Positions 47,152 to 59,720 of a stretch of 64,000 bases of DNA are shown piece by piece. The notes beneath the pieces were generated by a model. The model was given only the letters and a program-made list of their open reading frames with translations. It was not told where the DNA came from and made no database searches. Position 1 is the first letter of the stretch. Every line of letters starts with the position of its first letter. The stretch is from Nymphaea colorata (Eukaryota > Streptophyta > Magnoliopsida > Nymphaeales > Nymphaeaceae), in NCBI RefSeq assembly GCF_008831285.2, contig NC_045144.1, positions 15,985,858 to 16,049,857 on the forward strand. Reading direction: 5' to 3'. The translations under genes and the position numbers were made by a program.

Positions 47152-48464
47152 GGTGACAAAGCCTGTGGCAGCAAGTATGGTTTCCCTTGAGAGCCAAATA
47201 AAAGATTAAAAACAAAAACTGGTGAGGCACGTGTCGGGGGAAGCTGGGAAGTGAGAGCCTTAGTAACTATCAAAAGAGAACTAGAGATGATGGGGAGCAA
47301 ACATTGAGAAATAAATATACATCGTTTCAATTTATTAGAAAAATATTGGAGATGATCTATCGGATTGTTGGTGACTTGCCAAAATCAGATCATCTTGTCC
47401 TTGGACACGATTCCGTTCCAACAGTATTTACATATATATAAAGTATTCAATATTAAGAAATAAATCTAAAATAGATTTACATTTAATCTTGGTGATATAT
47501 ATTTATATTTGTAGCCGGACGTTTTTGACATGTATTCATAACAATTTCTTCTCTATTTGCAAATGTGACCACAACTCCTTTTGCTATTTTTTAACTGCTT
47601 CTGACATTCACTATTGGTGTTATCTCTCTCTGTTTAATTTTTTTATCTATATATAAATCTTCTTCTTTGCTTGTCGATCGACAAGTACTAGTTCGGAATC
47701 AACTAATTGGTTTTGATTATATTAGTTTTTCTTTAATGCTTGGTGAACCATATTGATAGTTGCATAATAATAAAGTTAGTGTTCGACTTGTATTAACGAT
47801 GACTAATTTCTCATCTCCTTTAATTTTCTTGTCCAATCTTTATGATTATCAATGAAGGTGGTAAATGGACAGTACCTATTTTATGTTCTGCGCCATATTT
47901 CGTATCATTTTCAAATAAATAAATACTTCTGACAAATTAGTCTTTCTCTTTTTAACCTTGTAAGTTGAATTAAACCTTTAAATCAAATTTAAAGTTGATA
48001 TAGTGGGGCAGGTAGTTCATATTTCTGTTCTCATTATCCAGTTTCTACATCCTACTTAGCATTCATCAGCAGCTTTGCTCTCCTCAAATCCAATGGATTT
48101 CCATTCTTGTTTTATGGGTTCTATTCAGAGCCAAAAGTGGCTTGTGGTCACCCTTTTCCTCTTTTTTATGCTGTAACATGTTAATTTGTTTCTCTTACAT
48201 GTTTGCTGCTTCTACAGCATCGGTTTATATGCTTGCATTAGAGCTTCCTGTCCACATCAATTCTTTTTTCTAATATATATTCTTTCAGGAAAACAAATTT
48301 TTATCCCTAAATCTCTTGCTTTGTAATTGGGATTAAATATTTGACAAGATAATTTGTTCATGCGCTTTAGGTTTTTGTCAACCACTTACAGTTATGTTGG
48401 TGACAGTGGGACAAGAAGTTTTATCTAGATTAATGGCACATTAAGCATTATATACATAAGCAAA

Positions 48465-48466
<2 letters not shown>

Positions 48467-48502
<36 letters not shown>
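48467..48502. repeat. (AT)n microsatellite
   Basis: About 36 bp of AT followed by ACACACAC. Confidence 0.95.
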
Positions 48503-48513
<11 letters not shown>

Positions 48514-48812
48514 AAAATCTTTTGTAAATATTTATACTTCGAATACTGTCTTTAACAAAAATAAAAGGACCATGGCAATTGATTTCTTAAAATGGAATTT
48601 GTAAAAATTACAACTGCAAATTAAGCATTTTTTAAATTACTTAAAATTAGAAGTTAATTAATGATATTACACAAATAATTAAGAAGCAAATTTCTAAATT
48701 TTTATATGAGGTTTGGGTAGATGTCATGTGAAAATTTTGGTTGGTCATACTAAAATTTGTACTTAAAAAGTAAAATATTAATTGCATGCAAGTGGTTTTT
48801 GATAAAATGTAG

Positions 48813-48814
<2 letters not shown>

Positions 48815-48876
<62 letters not shown>
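48815..48876. repeat. (AT)n microsatellite
   Basis: About 62 bp of AT followed by GTATGTATGTATG. The corresponding site in the right arm is also an AT-rich repeat. Confidence 0.95.
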
Positions 48877-48888
<12 letters not shown>

Positions 48889-49254
48889 GTAAAAAAGCAT
48901 ATGTTAGATTTTTCCAATGTAAAAATAAAGGAATTTTAAAGAGCAGCCCACATGTGGCTATGCTACTGCTCATGCGTGACAGATGGACTCTGATTTCATT
49001 AACCATTGGAAAAGAAAGTTTCCCAAAACGTCAATAACATGGTGTTTAACACCAAATTTTTTTTCCCTTCCAGGAAGTTGAAGTATTGATGGATGCTGTT
49101 TCCTTGTTAATTATAATTGACCTTCCTTCTCCTTCATTGGTTCCTCTTTCCAGAAACGCAGCTATTTCAAGTCACAAAGCTAAGCTCTTTCTCTTATTGT
49201 TGATAACTTGTCACAAATGGGTCCGTAGATAGAGATTCTTCCCCTCCGTAGATA

Positions 49255-50232
49255 GAGAATGTGTTTGCACATGAGCTTGATCCAAAGTTCTTCAGCAAAA
49301 CCAAGCCATCCAATTCTGATAGAAGAGATCGAAACAAGCACTGTGAGATTTAGAGAATTCAAACAGTTTCATACTATTGTTGATTGTTCAAATAATCACT
49401 TTGTTGAAGTACAGAATCTTGGGAAGTTCTCTTTTTTCAATTTACATAATTAACTTCATCACATAGGGAAGAAACCTTTCGATGTTTGTTTCTTTATGTC
49501 GTTTATAAAAGTCGTCTATAAGCGACTGATTGTACATACATCTTTCTTAGCCACACCAAATGACATCAAAAGCAAAGACAAGACACATATAACATGAGTG
49601 GAGCATCTGGAGAACTCATTTTTATATGACATGTCATTATTGATCTACAAAATATGGGTGATTTTGATCCTCATAGGCTTTTGGTTATTAACAATGAGGC
49701 TATAGGGTCAGTTGTTATTGTTCAACTAAAAGCTATTTCCATCATGTTTGAACAAGAACAGTTGGCCCCATTTCCTCTTTGTTAATAACCAAGAAGCCCA
49801 TGAGGATCAAAGTCACCCACGAGCAGAGTTTAGCATTTTTAAGATCACTAAAGCCCATGTCAAATAAGGTGAGAAAAATTTGGCAAATCCTTCTCCAGGA
49901 TTGCTCTGCTCGTGTTGTATGCTGTCCATTCTTTTGATACCATTGTGGAGGCTGGGAAATGTGCATACACAATTAGTCGTTTATGCAAGACCCAGGAGAA
50001 CAAACATTCAAAGGTTCCATGTGCAATTGATGAAGTCAGTAATTTGAATTGAAAAAACAGTACTTCCCCGGATTCTAGAATTTAACAAAGCGATTATATG
50101 AATAATCAACAACAATGCCAAATTGCTTTAATTCTCTAAATCTCACAAACACTTGTTTCAATCTCGTCTATTAGAATTGGATGGGTTGGTCCGGCTAAAA
50201 AGGTTGGATCAGGCGCAAACATATGGTCTATC
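49255..50232. repeat. Imperfect palindrome of about 980 bp
   Basis: The left half (49255-49735) and right half (49740-50232) are inverted copies. Landmarks: CCATCCAATTCTGATAGAAG against CTCGTCTATTAGAATTGGAT, GTGAGATTTAGAGAATT against AATTCTCTAAATCTCACA, and GATCCTCATAGGC against GCCCATGAGGATC at the centre. An open frame in the right half (49742-49972, minus) is unidentified. The halves have diverged by many substitutions and indels. Confidence 0.8.
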
Positions 50233-51130
50233 CAATGAGAGAAAGAATTACCAATATAAGAAATACGCATTACCTCATAATCTTCTTACACACCCTTGCA
50301 TTCATATGAACCATTGGAGGTTCTGCTTGTTGGCCAACTGCCCATAAGTCTTTGACCATGATGTGGATCCAGATATGACAAGTGATCATAACTAAGAAGA
50401 AGAACTTGTGTCGTTCTCAAGTAAACCTCTGCTAGTTGTGCATTGGAAAAATGGAAGTAAATAGAACAACGATGTTAGTTTCTTCAGCAATTGTAACTTG
50501 AGATGGCATTACAATCTGTACATGATCTTGGAGGATAAACCAAGCATGCAACTGAGTGCGGGAGAGGACCATGCAGCCACAATAAATTGTTAGGAAATAA
50601 GGCAGCCATGGGCAGAAGCAAAGAATGATAGACAATGGAGATGGATCAAACATCCAAATAAAAGAAACAAATATATCCTAAGATCCACAATGAAGCGAAA
50701 GTCAGGACCCACAAGCCACACTGCGTCACTTCAAGTTCTTAATAGGTACAGGGAAAAATTACTTGAGATGCATAGGGATGGTTGACAACACATGTTCGAT
50801 AAAAGTCAGGCGACCAACCTTGGTAAGATCCTTTCCTTTTCATGACAAGATGAGTTTGAATCTTGTCCCTTGTTTATAGTCTCGTCAGCAAAGGTGATTG
50901 GGTGCAGTTTCAGAGTTAAAAGAAAGAAAGTGTTTGGTAGGATTGAGATGAGACAATTGAAAAAAATTGTCTACATTGCAATGAACATCCTCCATGACAT
51001 TGATCTAAGTAATAGAGCATTTGGCAATTCATTGATGTAACGATCCAGATGAAAGAGAAAAGACCTAAGTTAAGAATGAACAATATGAGCGCCATCTGCT
51101 CAATAGTAGCATGGGAAAACACAAGAATGT
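50233..51130. other. Unassigned spacer inside the inverted-repeat complex
   Basis: No gene recognised. A GAGTTTGAATCTTGTCCC near 50849 resembles a pol III B box, as in the dispersed SINE-like pieces. Confidence 0.35.
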
Positions 51131-51830
51131 CATCTGTATGTTAGCCAAGCTGACATATGCACATAGATAATAAAATGATTAACAATAACTATTATTTACA
51201 ATGGCATTATTATGAGTTTGTGATCCGTTGACATCCTTGCAACCATGATTAAGTTTCTCTTATCCATAACCGTAGGCACTATACGGGTGACATTTTGTCG
51301 TAGTGCCCAACAGTACAACATAAACAACCACCCAAACATACCATATGCTAGTACTAAACTTATATATCAACTGATATATTCCTCCATTAAACTGATCCTT
51401 AAAAGGACACGTTTGAGGGTTATTTCCCAAATTTCATGGCCGAGGAACGGAGCATGCCCGAATAAACAAATGAAGCTCAATTAATAAGAAGATGATAAAA
51501 ACAACTGATATCCTCCTCCATTCAACTGATATCCTCCTCCATTCAACTGATATCCTGCTCATTTGAGCAGTCCGAACCATTAAATAAACATCAATTTTAT
51601 ATGAACATCAGTTGATATATAAGTTTAGTACTAGCATATGTGTTGTTTGGGTTGTTGTCGTTTTCGTTGTGCAGTTGGCCACTATAAAAAAAAATGTCAC
51701 CCGTATAGTGCCTACGGTTATGGATAAGAGAAACTTAATCATGGTTGCAAGGATGTCAACGGATAATACACAAAAACTCACAATATTGGTGCCAAACTAT
51801 ATTTTTCAAAATGTTTAGATGTGCATCCAT
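51130..51830. mobile_element. Foldback element with arms of about 220 bp
   Basis: TTGACATCCTTGCAACCATG (51230) pairs with CATGGTTGCAAGGATGTCAA (about 51741). AAGTTTCTCTTATCCATAAC, CACTATACGGGTGACATTTT and TAGTACTAAACTTATATATC also have complements in the right arm (51605-51740). The loop holds three TGATATCCTCCTCCATTCAA-type repeats. A relative of the left arm lies at 29770-29890, so this is a mobile family. Confidence 0.8.
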
Positions 51831-51849
51831 CAGTACTAACCACATGTGT

Positions 51850-52140
51850 ATATAAAGTGTATGCAAGTGGTTTTTGATACAATCTAGTGTGTATATATAT
51901 ATATATATATATATAAGTATATCTTAAATTTGTCAATGTAAAACCAAAGGAACTTTAAAGAGCAGCCCTCGGCGATGCCACTGCTCATGGGTGACAGATG
52001 GACTCTGATTTCACTTCATTGGTTCCTTTTTCCAAAAACGCAGCTATTTCAAGTCAAAGCGAAGCTCTTTCCCATTCTGATGTTTTTTCTTAGTATTGGA
52101 TTAAATGGTTGCCGAATTCCTGCAATTCATAAAACAGTAA
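51850..52140 (+). repeat. Flanking module next to the GA2ox copies
   Basis: AAGTGGTTTTTGATACAATC, an (AT)n run at 51891-51914, AAAGAGCAGCCC, GACAGATGGACTCTGATTTC and AACGCAGCTATTTCAAGTC match both 48790-49180 and, reversed, 54600-54960. Confidence 0.8.
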
Positions 52141-52410
52141 ACGCTGATTTCTGCAAATTGAGGATCTCTTTCTCTTCCCCAAGTAAAACCCACATATTAG
52201 AAAAACATTAAAAACCTATTATTGAGACTGTAAGTCCATTTGCATGGGAAACATTAACAGCCATTTCCGTGTGCATTTTTGAGTACCTATATAATTTACT
52301 GCACATGTAAACAGACCCTATCTTCAACCTAAAGCGGAGAAAAGGAGCGGGGAAAAAAAAGTAAAAGAAGCCTAAGGAAAAGGAAACATATAATATACAA
52401 GGAGAAGTTC

Positions 52411-52669
52411 TCACCCTGTCACATGTTTCTCTCTACTCTGCGGTGAAGATGTCAAGCTTATTATCTGCCAACCTTGAAAATAAGCAGCTTTCTTGAATTC
52501 ATAGCAGGTAAACTCCTTATACCTAGATTTCTCTTCTCTAAGGAACAATGGTATTGGCGCCACTTTTGCAGACGGAGATGGCGCGCCTAAGTATATCATT
52601 GACAATCTGGATTTCTTTCCATTAGCCAAAACTCTGTGCCTGACACTCCTAAATTTACCATTTGATAAT
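52411..52669 (-). pseudogene. Gibberellin 2-oxidase last exon, copy 1 (frameshifted)
   Basis: GA 2-oxidases are Fe(II)/2-oxoglutarate-dependent dioxygenases that inactivate gibberellins (family knowledge). Read from an intact AG acceptor (complement of 52670-52671), the exon encodes the C-terminal segment: [39 protein letters not shown], then KKAAY. Here a single-base loss shifts the frame before the SRLADNRL motif. The HRV and SRLSMIY elements correspond to the family HRV..N..SR.SMIYF. Iron-binding residues other than the HRV-region Arg and Ser lie in missing upstream exons. Its variant bases (CCTAAGTATATC) match the inverted copy at 54048 rather than copies 2 and 3. Confidence 0.85.
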
Positions 52670-53071
52670 CTGCAAATATCAAAAATCAGTTCATCCCTGA
52701 GAAGGTTGGTGCAATAAATGGAGTGGACGTTATTAAGCAGTCAGTCTCAATTTGGGAGACTGTGCAGGCAACTGCCCCCACATGTCCAAATAAAAGAGTA
52801 AACACTGATTTCTGCAAATTGAGGATCTCTTTCTCTTACCCAAGTAAAACCCACATATTAGAAAAACATTAAAAACCTATTATTGAGACCGTAAGTCCAT
52901 TTGCATGGGAAACATTAACAGCCATTTCCGTGTGCATTTTTGAGTAACTACATAATTTACTACACATGTAAACAGACCCTATATTCAACCTAAAGGGTAG
53001 AAAAGGAGGGGAAAAGAAAAAAAGTAAAAGAAACCTAAGGAAAAGGAAACATATAATATACAAGGAAAAGT

Positions 53072-53404
<333 letters not shown>

Positions 53405-53735
53405 TCAGTCTCAATTTGGGAGACTGTGCAGGCAACTGCCCCCACATGTCCAAATAAAAGAGTAAACACTGATTTCTGCAAATTGAGGATCTCTTTCTCT
53501 TACCCAAGTAAAACCCACATATTAGAAAAACATTAAAAACCTATTATTGAGACTGTAAGTCCATTTGCATGGGAAACATTAACAGCCATTTCCGTGTGCA
53601 TTTTTGAGTAACTACATAATTTACTACACATGTAAACAGACCCTATATTCAACCTAAAGGGTAGAAAAGGAGGGGAAAAGAAAAAAAGTAAAAGAAACCT
53701 AAGGAAAAGGAAACATATAATATACAAGGAAAAGT

Positions 53736-54307
<572 letters not shown>

Positions 54308-54644
54308 CTTTTCCTTGTATATTATATGTTTCCTTTTCCTTAGGCTTCTTTTACTTTTTTTTCCCCGCTCCTTTTCTCCGCTTTAGGTTGAAGATAGGGT
54401 CTGTTTACATGTGATATAAATTATATAGGTACTCAAAAATGCACACGGAAATGGCTGTTAATGTTTCCCATGCAAATGGACTTACAGTCTCAATAATAGG
54501 TTTTTAATGTTTTTCTAATATGTGGGTTTTACTTGGGGAAGAGAAAGAGATCCTCAATTTGCAGAAATCAGCGTTTACTGTTTTATGAATTGCAGGAATT
54601 CGGCAACCATTTAATCCAATACTAAGAAAAAACATCAGAATGGG

Positions 54645-55250
54645 AAAGAGCTTGGCTTTGTAATTTGAAATAGCTTCGTTTTTGGAAAAAGGAGCCAATG
54701 AAGCAAGGTCAATTATAATTAACAAGGAAACAGCATCCATCAACACTTACAACTTCCTGGAAGGGAAAAAAACTTCGTTGTTAGACACCATGTTATTAAT
54801 GACATTTGGCAAACCTTCTTTTCCAATGCTTAATGAAATCAGAGTCCATCTCTCACGCATGAGTAATGACATGTGGGCTGCTCTTTAAAATTCCTTTGTT
54901 TTTGCATTGACAAATTTAAGAGATACTTTTATACACATATATAGGTGCCCCATATATATACATATATAATCCTACATTTGTAAAAGTACAAATTTTAGTA
55001 TGACCAACCACAATTTTCACATGACATCTACCCAAACCTAATATAAAAATTTAAAAATTTGCCTCCTTAATTATTTGTGTAATATCATTAATTAACTTAT
55101 AATTTTATGTAATTTAAAAAATTCTTAGTTTGCAGTTGTGATTTTTACAAATTCCATTTTAAGAAAACCATGACCTGACAATTCCCATGATCCTTTTATT
55201 TTTGTTAAAGACAATATTGGAAGTATACAAAATATTTTTGTGTTTATATA

Positions 55251-55303
<53 letters not shown>

Positions 55304-56125
55304 TTGGCTTATGTATATAATGCTTCATGTGCCATTAATCTAGATAAAACTTCTTGTCCCACTGTCACCAACATAACTGGAAGTGGTTGACAAAAACCTA
55401 AAGCACATGAACAAATAAGCATGCCAAAATGACCAACAAATAAGCATGTCAAATATTTAATCCAATTAAAAAGCAAGAGATTTAGGGATAAAAATTTGTT
55501 TTCCTGAAAAAATATATATTAGAAAAAAAAAACTTGATATGGACTGGATGCTCTAATGCAACCATATAGAAGTTTCGATGCTGTAGAAGCAGCAAACATG
55601 GAAGTGAAACAAATCACATTCTACAGCATAAAAACAGGAAAAGGGATGACCACAAGCCACTTTTGGCGCTGAATAGAACCCATAAACAAGAAAGGGAATC
55701 CATTGGAAGAGAGGAGAGCAAAGCTGCTGCTGAATGCTAAGTAGGACGTAGAAACTGGACAATGAGAACAGAAATATGAACAACCTGCCCTATCGGAACT
55801 ATTCATTTATTTGAAAAGGATACAAAATATGGCGCAGGACATAAAATAGGTGCTGTCCATTTATCACCTTCATTCATAATCCTAAATTCTGCACAAGAAA
55901 ATTAAAGGAGATGAAAAATTAGTCATAGATAATCCAAGTAGAACACTAATTTTATTATTTTGCGCCTATCAATAGGGTTTACAAAACATAAAAAGAACTA
56001 ATATAATCAAAACCAATTAGTTAAGTAGAGAGAAAAATTTGTATGTAGATAAAAATTTTGAACAGAGAAAGGTGACAGCAATAGTGAAGGTTAGGAAAAC
56101 AATAGCAAAAGGAGTTATGGTCACT
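54645..56125 (+). repeat. Right arm of the large inverted repeat (repeat A, forward)
   Basis: Reverse counterpart of 47560-49180, as described there. It continues to 56455 as repeat A and is also like 30840-31505, ending exactly where the Gypsy LTR begins, so the LTR probably inserted into it. Confidence 0.85.
55244..55301. repeat. (AT)n microsatellite
   Basis: About 58 bp of TA with one ACATAT interruption. Confidence 0.95.
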
Positions 56126-56455
56126 CTATGAGCTGTGGCCTTTGATAGATTGTCACTATTTTTACCTAGATGGTATATAACAATCCAACATGGAAGAAAA
56201 CATGTACTATCTCTATATATAGAGAAGTAATACTAAAAAACATCATTAATTTTCAGATATTAATGTAGAAATTTAAGTTAGATTCTATAAAAAATTAGGG
56301 GAAAAAATGGAGATTTTCTTTTAAAAACTTCTATATGGATACCATATTCAGCTCTATCCTAAAGATTCATTTTGATATGTTGTAAATGTATTTCCTAACA
56401 TTGAGGTATGTAGTAAACATATTAATTAATTTATATATGTACTCATCAATCTAAT

Positions 56456-56910
56456 TGTTATCGCCCCAAATCTTTCCAAAAATACTGTGTTCGGATTTAA
56501 TCTTGAACCCAAAACAATATTGCAACTATTCAATCTAAAATGAATTTTTAAACCGAAGTTTAGATCCAACATCTCAAACTCAAAATCCAAAATCAAGTTC
56601 AAAACGACAAAGTCTGGTGCTGTGAGCGTTGCTCACGTGCACAGACCTCTCCACTGTTTTATGCTTTGTCATCGCAACAAAATATGTTTTTGAAGCTTAG
56701 AACACGTCGGTGGCTAATTGAACCAAATCCGGATTCAAAGCGAGCCCAGAGCAGCCCAAAATGGAGTCGGCTGCCCACTTTTTGACAACTTTTCTTTTAT
56801 ACATTTTAAATAAAAAAAAGTTTTATGCTTCCTATTTAAACAACATTTTTTATTTTTTTATTAGATTTTATTTTATTATATATATATTTTTTAAAATGAG
56901 TTTTTGTGCA
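56456..56910 (+). repeat. Gypsy LTR, first copy
   Basis: Shares ACTCAAAATCCAAAATCAAG, TTCAAAACGACAAAGT, GTGAGCGTTGCTCAC and CGGTGGCTAATTGAACCAAA with the second copy, about 85-90 percent alike by eye. Confidence 0.85.
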
Positions 56911-57398
56911 TCCCGCAATGCTAAAGCAATTATCGATATGCCGCCACCTACTAATATCAAGGAACTGCGAAGTTTGCGAGGGCGAATCCAGTCCATCAGA
57001 CGATTCATTTCCAATCTAGTCATGTGGTGCCAACCATTCAACCAGCTGTTGAGGAAAGACATCAAGTTTGAATGAAGTTTTGAATGCCAATAGTCATTTG
57101 AAAATATCAAGAAATAACTTCTAAATTTGTCAATTCTAAGACCCCTAGTGTTGGGTAGACTATTGCTGCTTTACATCGTAGTGAATGAGTCAACATGTGC
57201 CGGCTTTTTAGCACAATATGAGGAAGTGAGTCATATCGAACATGTAATCTATTACATTAGCAAGACTTTTGTCCAATATGAGAAGTACTCTCTGATAGAA
57301 AAAACTTGTCTAGCATTGGTTTGAATGTGTCAGAAGCTAAGACATTATTGGTTAGCTTGTGAGGTCAAGATACTCTCTAAGCTAAATCCTCTTAAGTA
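56911..57398 (+). pseudogene. Gypsy RT/RNase H remnant, part 1
   Basis: Begins abruptly after the LTR with NAKAIIDMPPPTNIKELRSL, then GRIQSIRRFISNL and CQPFNQLLRKDIKFE. After a frame break, FLAQYEEVSHIEHVIYYISK, YEKYSLIEKTCLALV and KLRHYWLACEVKILSKLNPL follow. This is the thumb and RNase H start of Gypsy pol. It stops at the hAT insertion and resumes at 58739. Confidence 0.9.
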
Positions 57399-57529
57399 TA
57401 GGGGTGAGCATGTTGGCCCATTGGGCCGTTGGGCCCAAAGCCCAAGCCCGGCCCGATTATTGACGGCTGGGCCGGGCCGGGTACCGGGCCTGATCTACCA
57501 TGTTTGAGGCCCAGCCCGACCCGTTTTGC

Positions 57530-58060
57530 TTGATCCCTTTGTTCTCTCTTCTCAGATGAGAGGAGCCTCCAGCTTCAACAGACTTGCGCACCGTTTCACC
57601 AAGCACTGCGGCTTTCCTTCTCATTTCTCTTGCTTGATACTCATTACCGAAAATCGCAGTCACTGCCCTCTCTATTTCGTCGCGTCTCACCAATTCTTCG
57701 GTCTTCTGTTCTTCACCGAGTTCCATGAGCTTCTGGTTACTGACGGAAAGGGCAACCCCAAGGACACTACAACCAGCCTCTCATTGATGTGCTGGTCTCC
57801 AAACATGGGCCATGTTAATAATGGCAGGCCTGCGCTTATACCTTCCATTAAGGAATTCCATCCACAATGTGTCATGAATCCACCTACCTGGTGTGAGAGT
57901 ATTAGCAGTATGGGAGCCCATCCTTTGATGACCAACCCTTCTCTTTCACTCTCTCCTCAATTACGGCAGAAACCCCTCCTCCACTGCTCCTCTGATTACC
58001 CATATGAAAGGGTGCTGTTCTAGAACTCCATTCCCACCCTTCCCATCACAAGGAGAAGCA
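57530..58060 (-). pseudogene. Captured UDP-glycosyltransferase fragment (UGT73-like), broken
   Basis: UGTs transfer sugar from UDP-sugars to small molecules (family knowledge). On the minus strand the C-terminal half is readable: [28 protein letters not shown], then the PSPG box with [40 protein letters not shown] and NERLV. After a frame shift it continues [45 protein letters not shown] and VRKSVEAGGSSH. The PSPG box ends in Gln, the residue usually linked to UDP-glucose. At least two frame shifts and missing residues (SHQVGG where SHPAVGG is usual) make it non-functional. The N-terminal acceptor domain is absent. The fragment lies inside the hAT element. Confidence 0.9.
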
Positions 58061-58560
58061 TTCAATCACAGCAAAAATGACGACAAAACATGTTCAAGTG
58101 CATTTGTACGCACATATACAACCTAGATCTATGGAATACCTCAATAGGAAGAAAGGCTTGCCTTGCAGGCTCGCACAATTGGGAAAGAGACAATATGCGT
58201 GGTGGGGACAAATTGGGGAAGAACGCTGCCAGCTTTGGGATGAGACAATGTGTGTTGGGGAGGAGAACCTGCTATGGTGGAGACAAATTGGGAAAGAATG
58301 TATGCCGGGCTTGGGAAGGAAACATATTCACTGGGGAGTAGAGAGTAAAGAGACGAGACAGAGAAATATGGCCAAGGCAAATGCACAGAGGACTAGTGGT
58401 GGAGCGCAGACGGCGGCGGTGGCGGACTGGTTGAGTATGGACTGTGGACTGTGGAGAAGGTGGCGGTAGCCGGTGGCACATGGTCGTCTTCGTCTCTTCC
58501 TGTCTCTGCCTCCTTCAGTCGATGGAAAATGCGAGCAGGGGAAAAAGGGTGCAGCCGGCA
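58061..58560. other. Further hAT cargo, unidentified
   Basis: Open on both strands over 58077-58481, moderately GC-rich, with repeated GGGGACAAATTGGG words. No family recognised; may be upstream sequence of the captured UGT gene. Confidence 0.3.
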
Positions 58561-58738
58561 GAATCTCTTGACCTAACGGGCCATCGGGCCGGGCCGAGCC
58601 ATAGAAGTCATAACTGGGCCCGACCCGTTAAGATCTCAGGTCAGGCCGGGCTCACTCAAGTTGAGCCCAATAACACAATTTTTCGACCTGGACCCGGGCC
58701 AGCGGCGGCCTGGCCCGACGCCCAGGCTTACTTAAGTA

Positions 58739-59330
58739 CATCTTAGAACAGCCCTTCTTTAATGGATGCATCGCCAAATGGCAAGTTCTGCTCATACAAT
58801 ATTTGTCCAAGAAGTCAATCAAAGGACAAGCAATTGCGGATCAGTTAACATACTTTCCCCAATACAAGGAAATCAAGACGAATGATGAGTTTCCAGACAA
58901 ACACGTACTGAGATTGGAAATAGTTCCGATATGGAATACTTTTATGGATCCAGAAATATGACGGGAGCACGAATAGACATCTTACTCGTCGGTCCAGAAG
59001 ATGAAATGATCTCATATTCTTTGAAACTCAACTTTCCTTGTACCCATAACATGGCTGAATATGAAGCCCTCATATAGGGACTTTGTTTTTTATTGAGTTT
59101 TCAAGTGGAAAGAGTGCATGCCTTTGGCGACTCTCAGCTTATCATAAATCAAGTGAATGAAGAATGACAAGTCAAAGATGAAAAGTTTGTGTCATATCAA
59201 GAGATCGCTACTTCTTTAATCCGTCAGTTTGAAGGTACAACTGACTCACGTAAAAAGAGAAGGTAACCCTAATGCTAATGGCCTACGAAAATCACTATTT
59301 ACGAAACAAAAAACTATCCTTCAGTGCACC
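58739..59330 (+). pseudogene. Gypsy RNase H remnant, part 2
   Basis: Resumes the interrupted frame: ILEQPFFNGCIAKWQVLLIQ, YLSKKSIKGQAIADQL, then across stops and shifts FPCTHNMAEYEALI, VERVHAFGDSQLIINQVN and QLTHVKREGNPNANGL. MAEYEAL and GDSQLII are the catalytic Glu and Asp segments of the second RNase H domain. Integrase was not found. Confidence 0.88.
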
Positions 59331-59720
59331 GGGAGCATGAGAAGAGGAGATGATATTTCATTTTATAATTGCACATGTTTTATCTTGAATATAGCCTTAT
59401 TTTGGTTCCTTTATTTTCTCTCATTTCATCTTCGCATGACCATATGATATAGCTCACAATCTCTATTTTAGAGTCAAGAGGCTATGCTCGAATGCACCGA
59501 GAGCATGAGAAGATGAGATGATGTTTCATTTTATGGTTGAATCATACTCTCTCCTTTTCCTTGAATGTTGCTTTGTTTCAAGGTATTATTCATGCATAGT
59601 TGTTTGATTTTTCATTTATATATGGATGCATGGCGAGAATGAGAGTGTGGTTATCCATGCATAGTTGTTTGATTTTTCATTTATATGTGGATACATAGGG
59701 ATTGTCCAACCCAGGGAGAA
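59325..59720. repeat. Degenerate tandem repeats of 168 and 65 bp
   Basis: TGCACCG-GAGCATGAGAAGA occurs at 59325 and 59493. CATGCATAGTTGTTTGATTT occurs at 59591 and 59656. Confidence 0.85.

Larger units (their letters stand above)
47560..49180 (-). repeat. Left arm of a large inverted repeat (repeat A, reversed)
   Basis: Sequence from TCCTTTTGCTATT (about 47576) to AACGCAGCTATTTCAAGTC (about 49155-49173) is found in reverse at about 54645-56125. Matching landmarks include TTTCTCATCTCCTTTAATTT, the AGCAGCTTTGCTCTCC block, AAGTGGCTTGTGGTC, TTGGTCATACTAAAATTTGT, GAGCAGCCCACATG and GACAGATGGACTCTGATTTC. The arms differ by indels, so they are not recent. No protein is recognised. (AT)n microsatellites lie at 48467-48502 and 48815-48876. 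Confidence 0.85.
57399..58730. mobile_element. hAT-type element carrying a UDP-glycosyltransferase fragment
   Basis: Ends TAGGGGTGAGCATGTTGGCC and, complemented, TAAGCCTGGGCGTCGGGCCA. The flanks are a perfect 8-bp duplication CTTAAGTA (57391-57398 and 58731-58738). Removing the element and one duplicate restores the Gypsy reading PLKYILEQPFFNG, independent proof of the insertion. It is 1332 bp with no transposase, and has the same kind of GGGCC-rich ends as 43224-44164. Its cargo is described separately. Confidence 0.95.

Noticed and set aside
56456-57398. A pararetrovirus-like insertion
   Set aside because: The RT/RNase H text (MPPPTNIKELRSL, IRRFISNL) and flanking LTRs are those of plant Ty3/Gypsy retrotransposons; no virus movement or coat protein signature is present.
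57526-58023. A 165-codon plus-strand open frame
   Set aside because: Antisense to the UGT fragment, whose PSPG box is on the minus strand.
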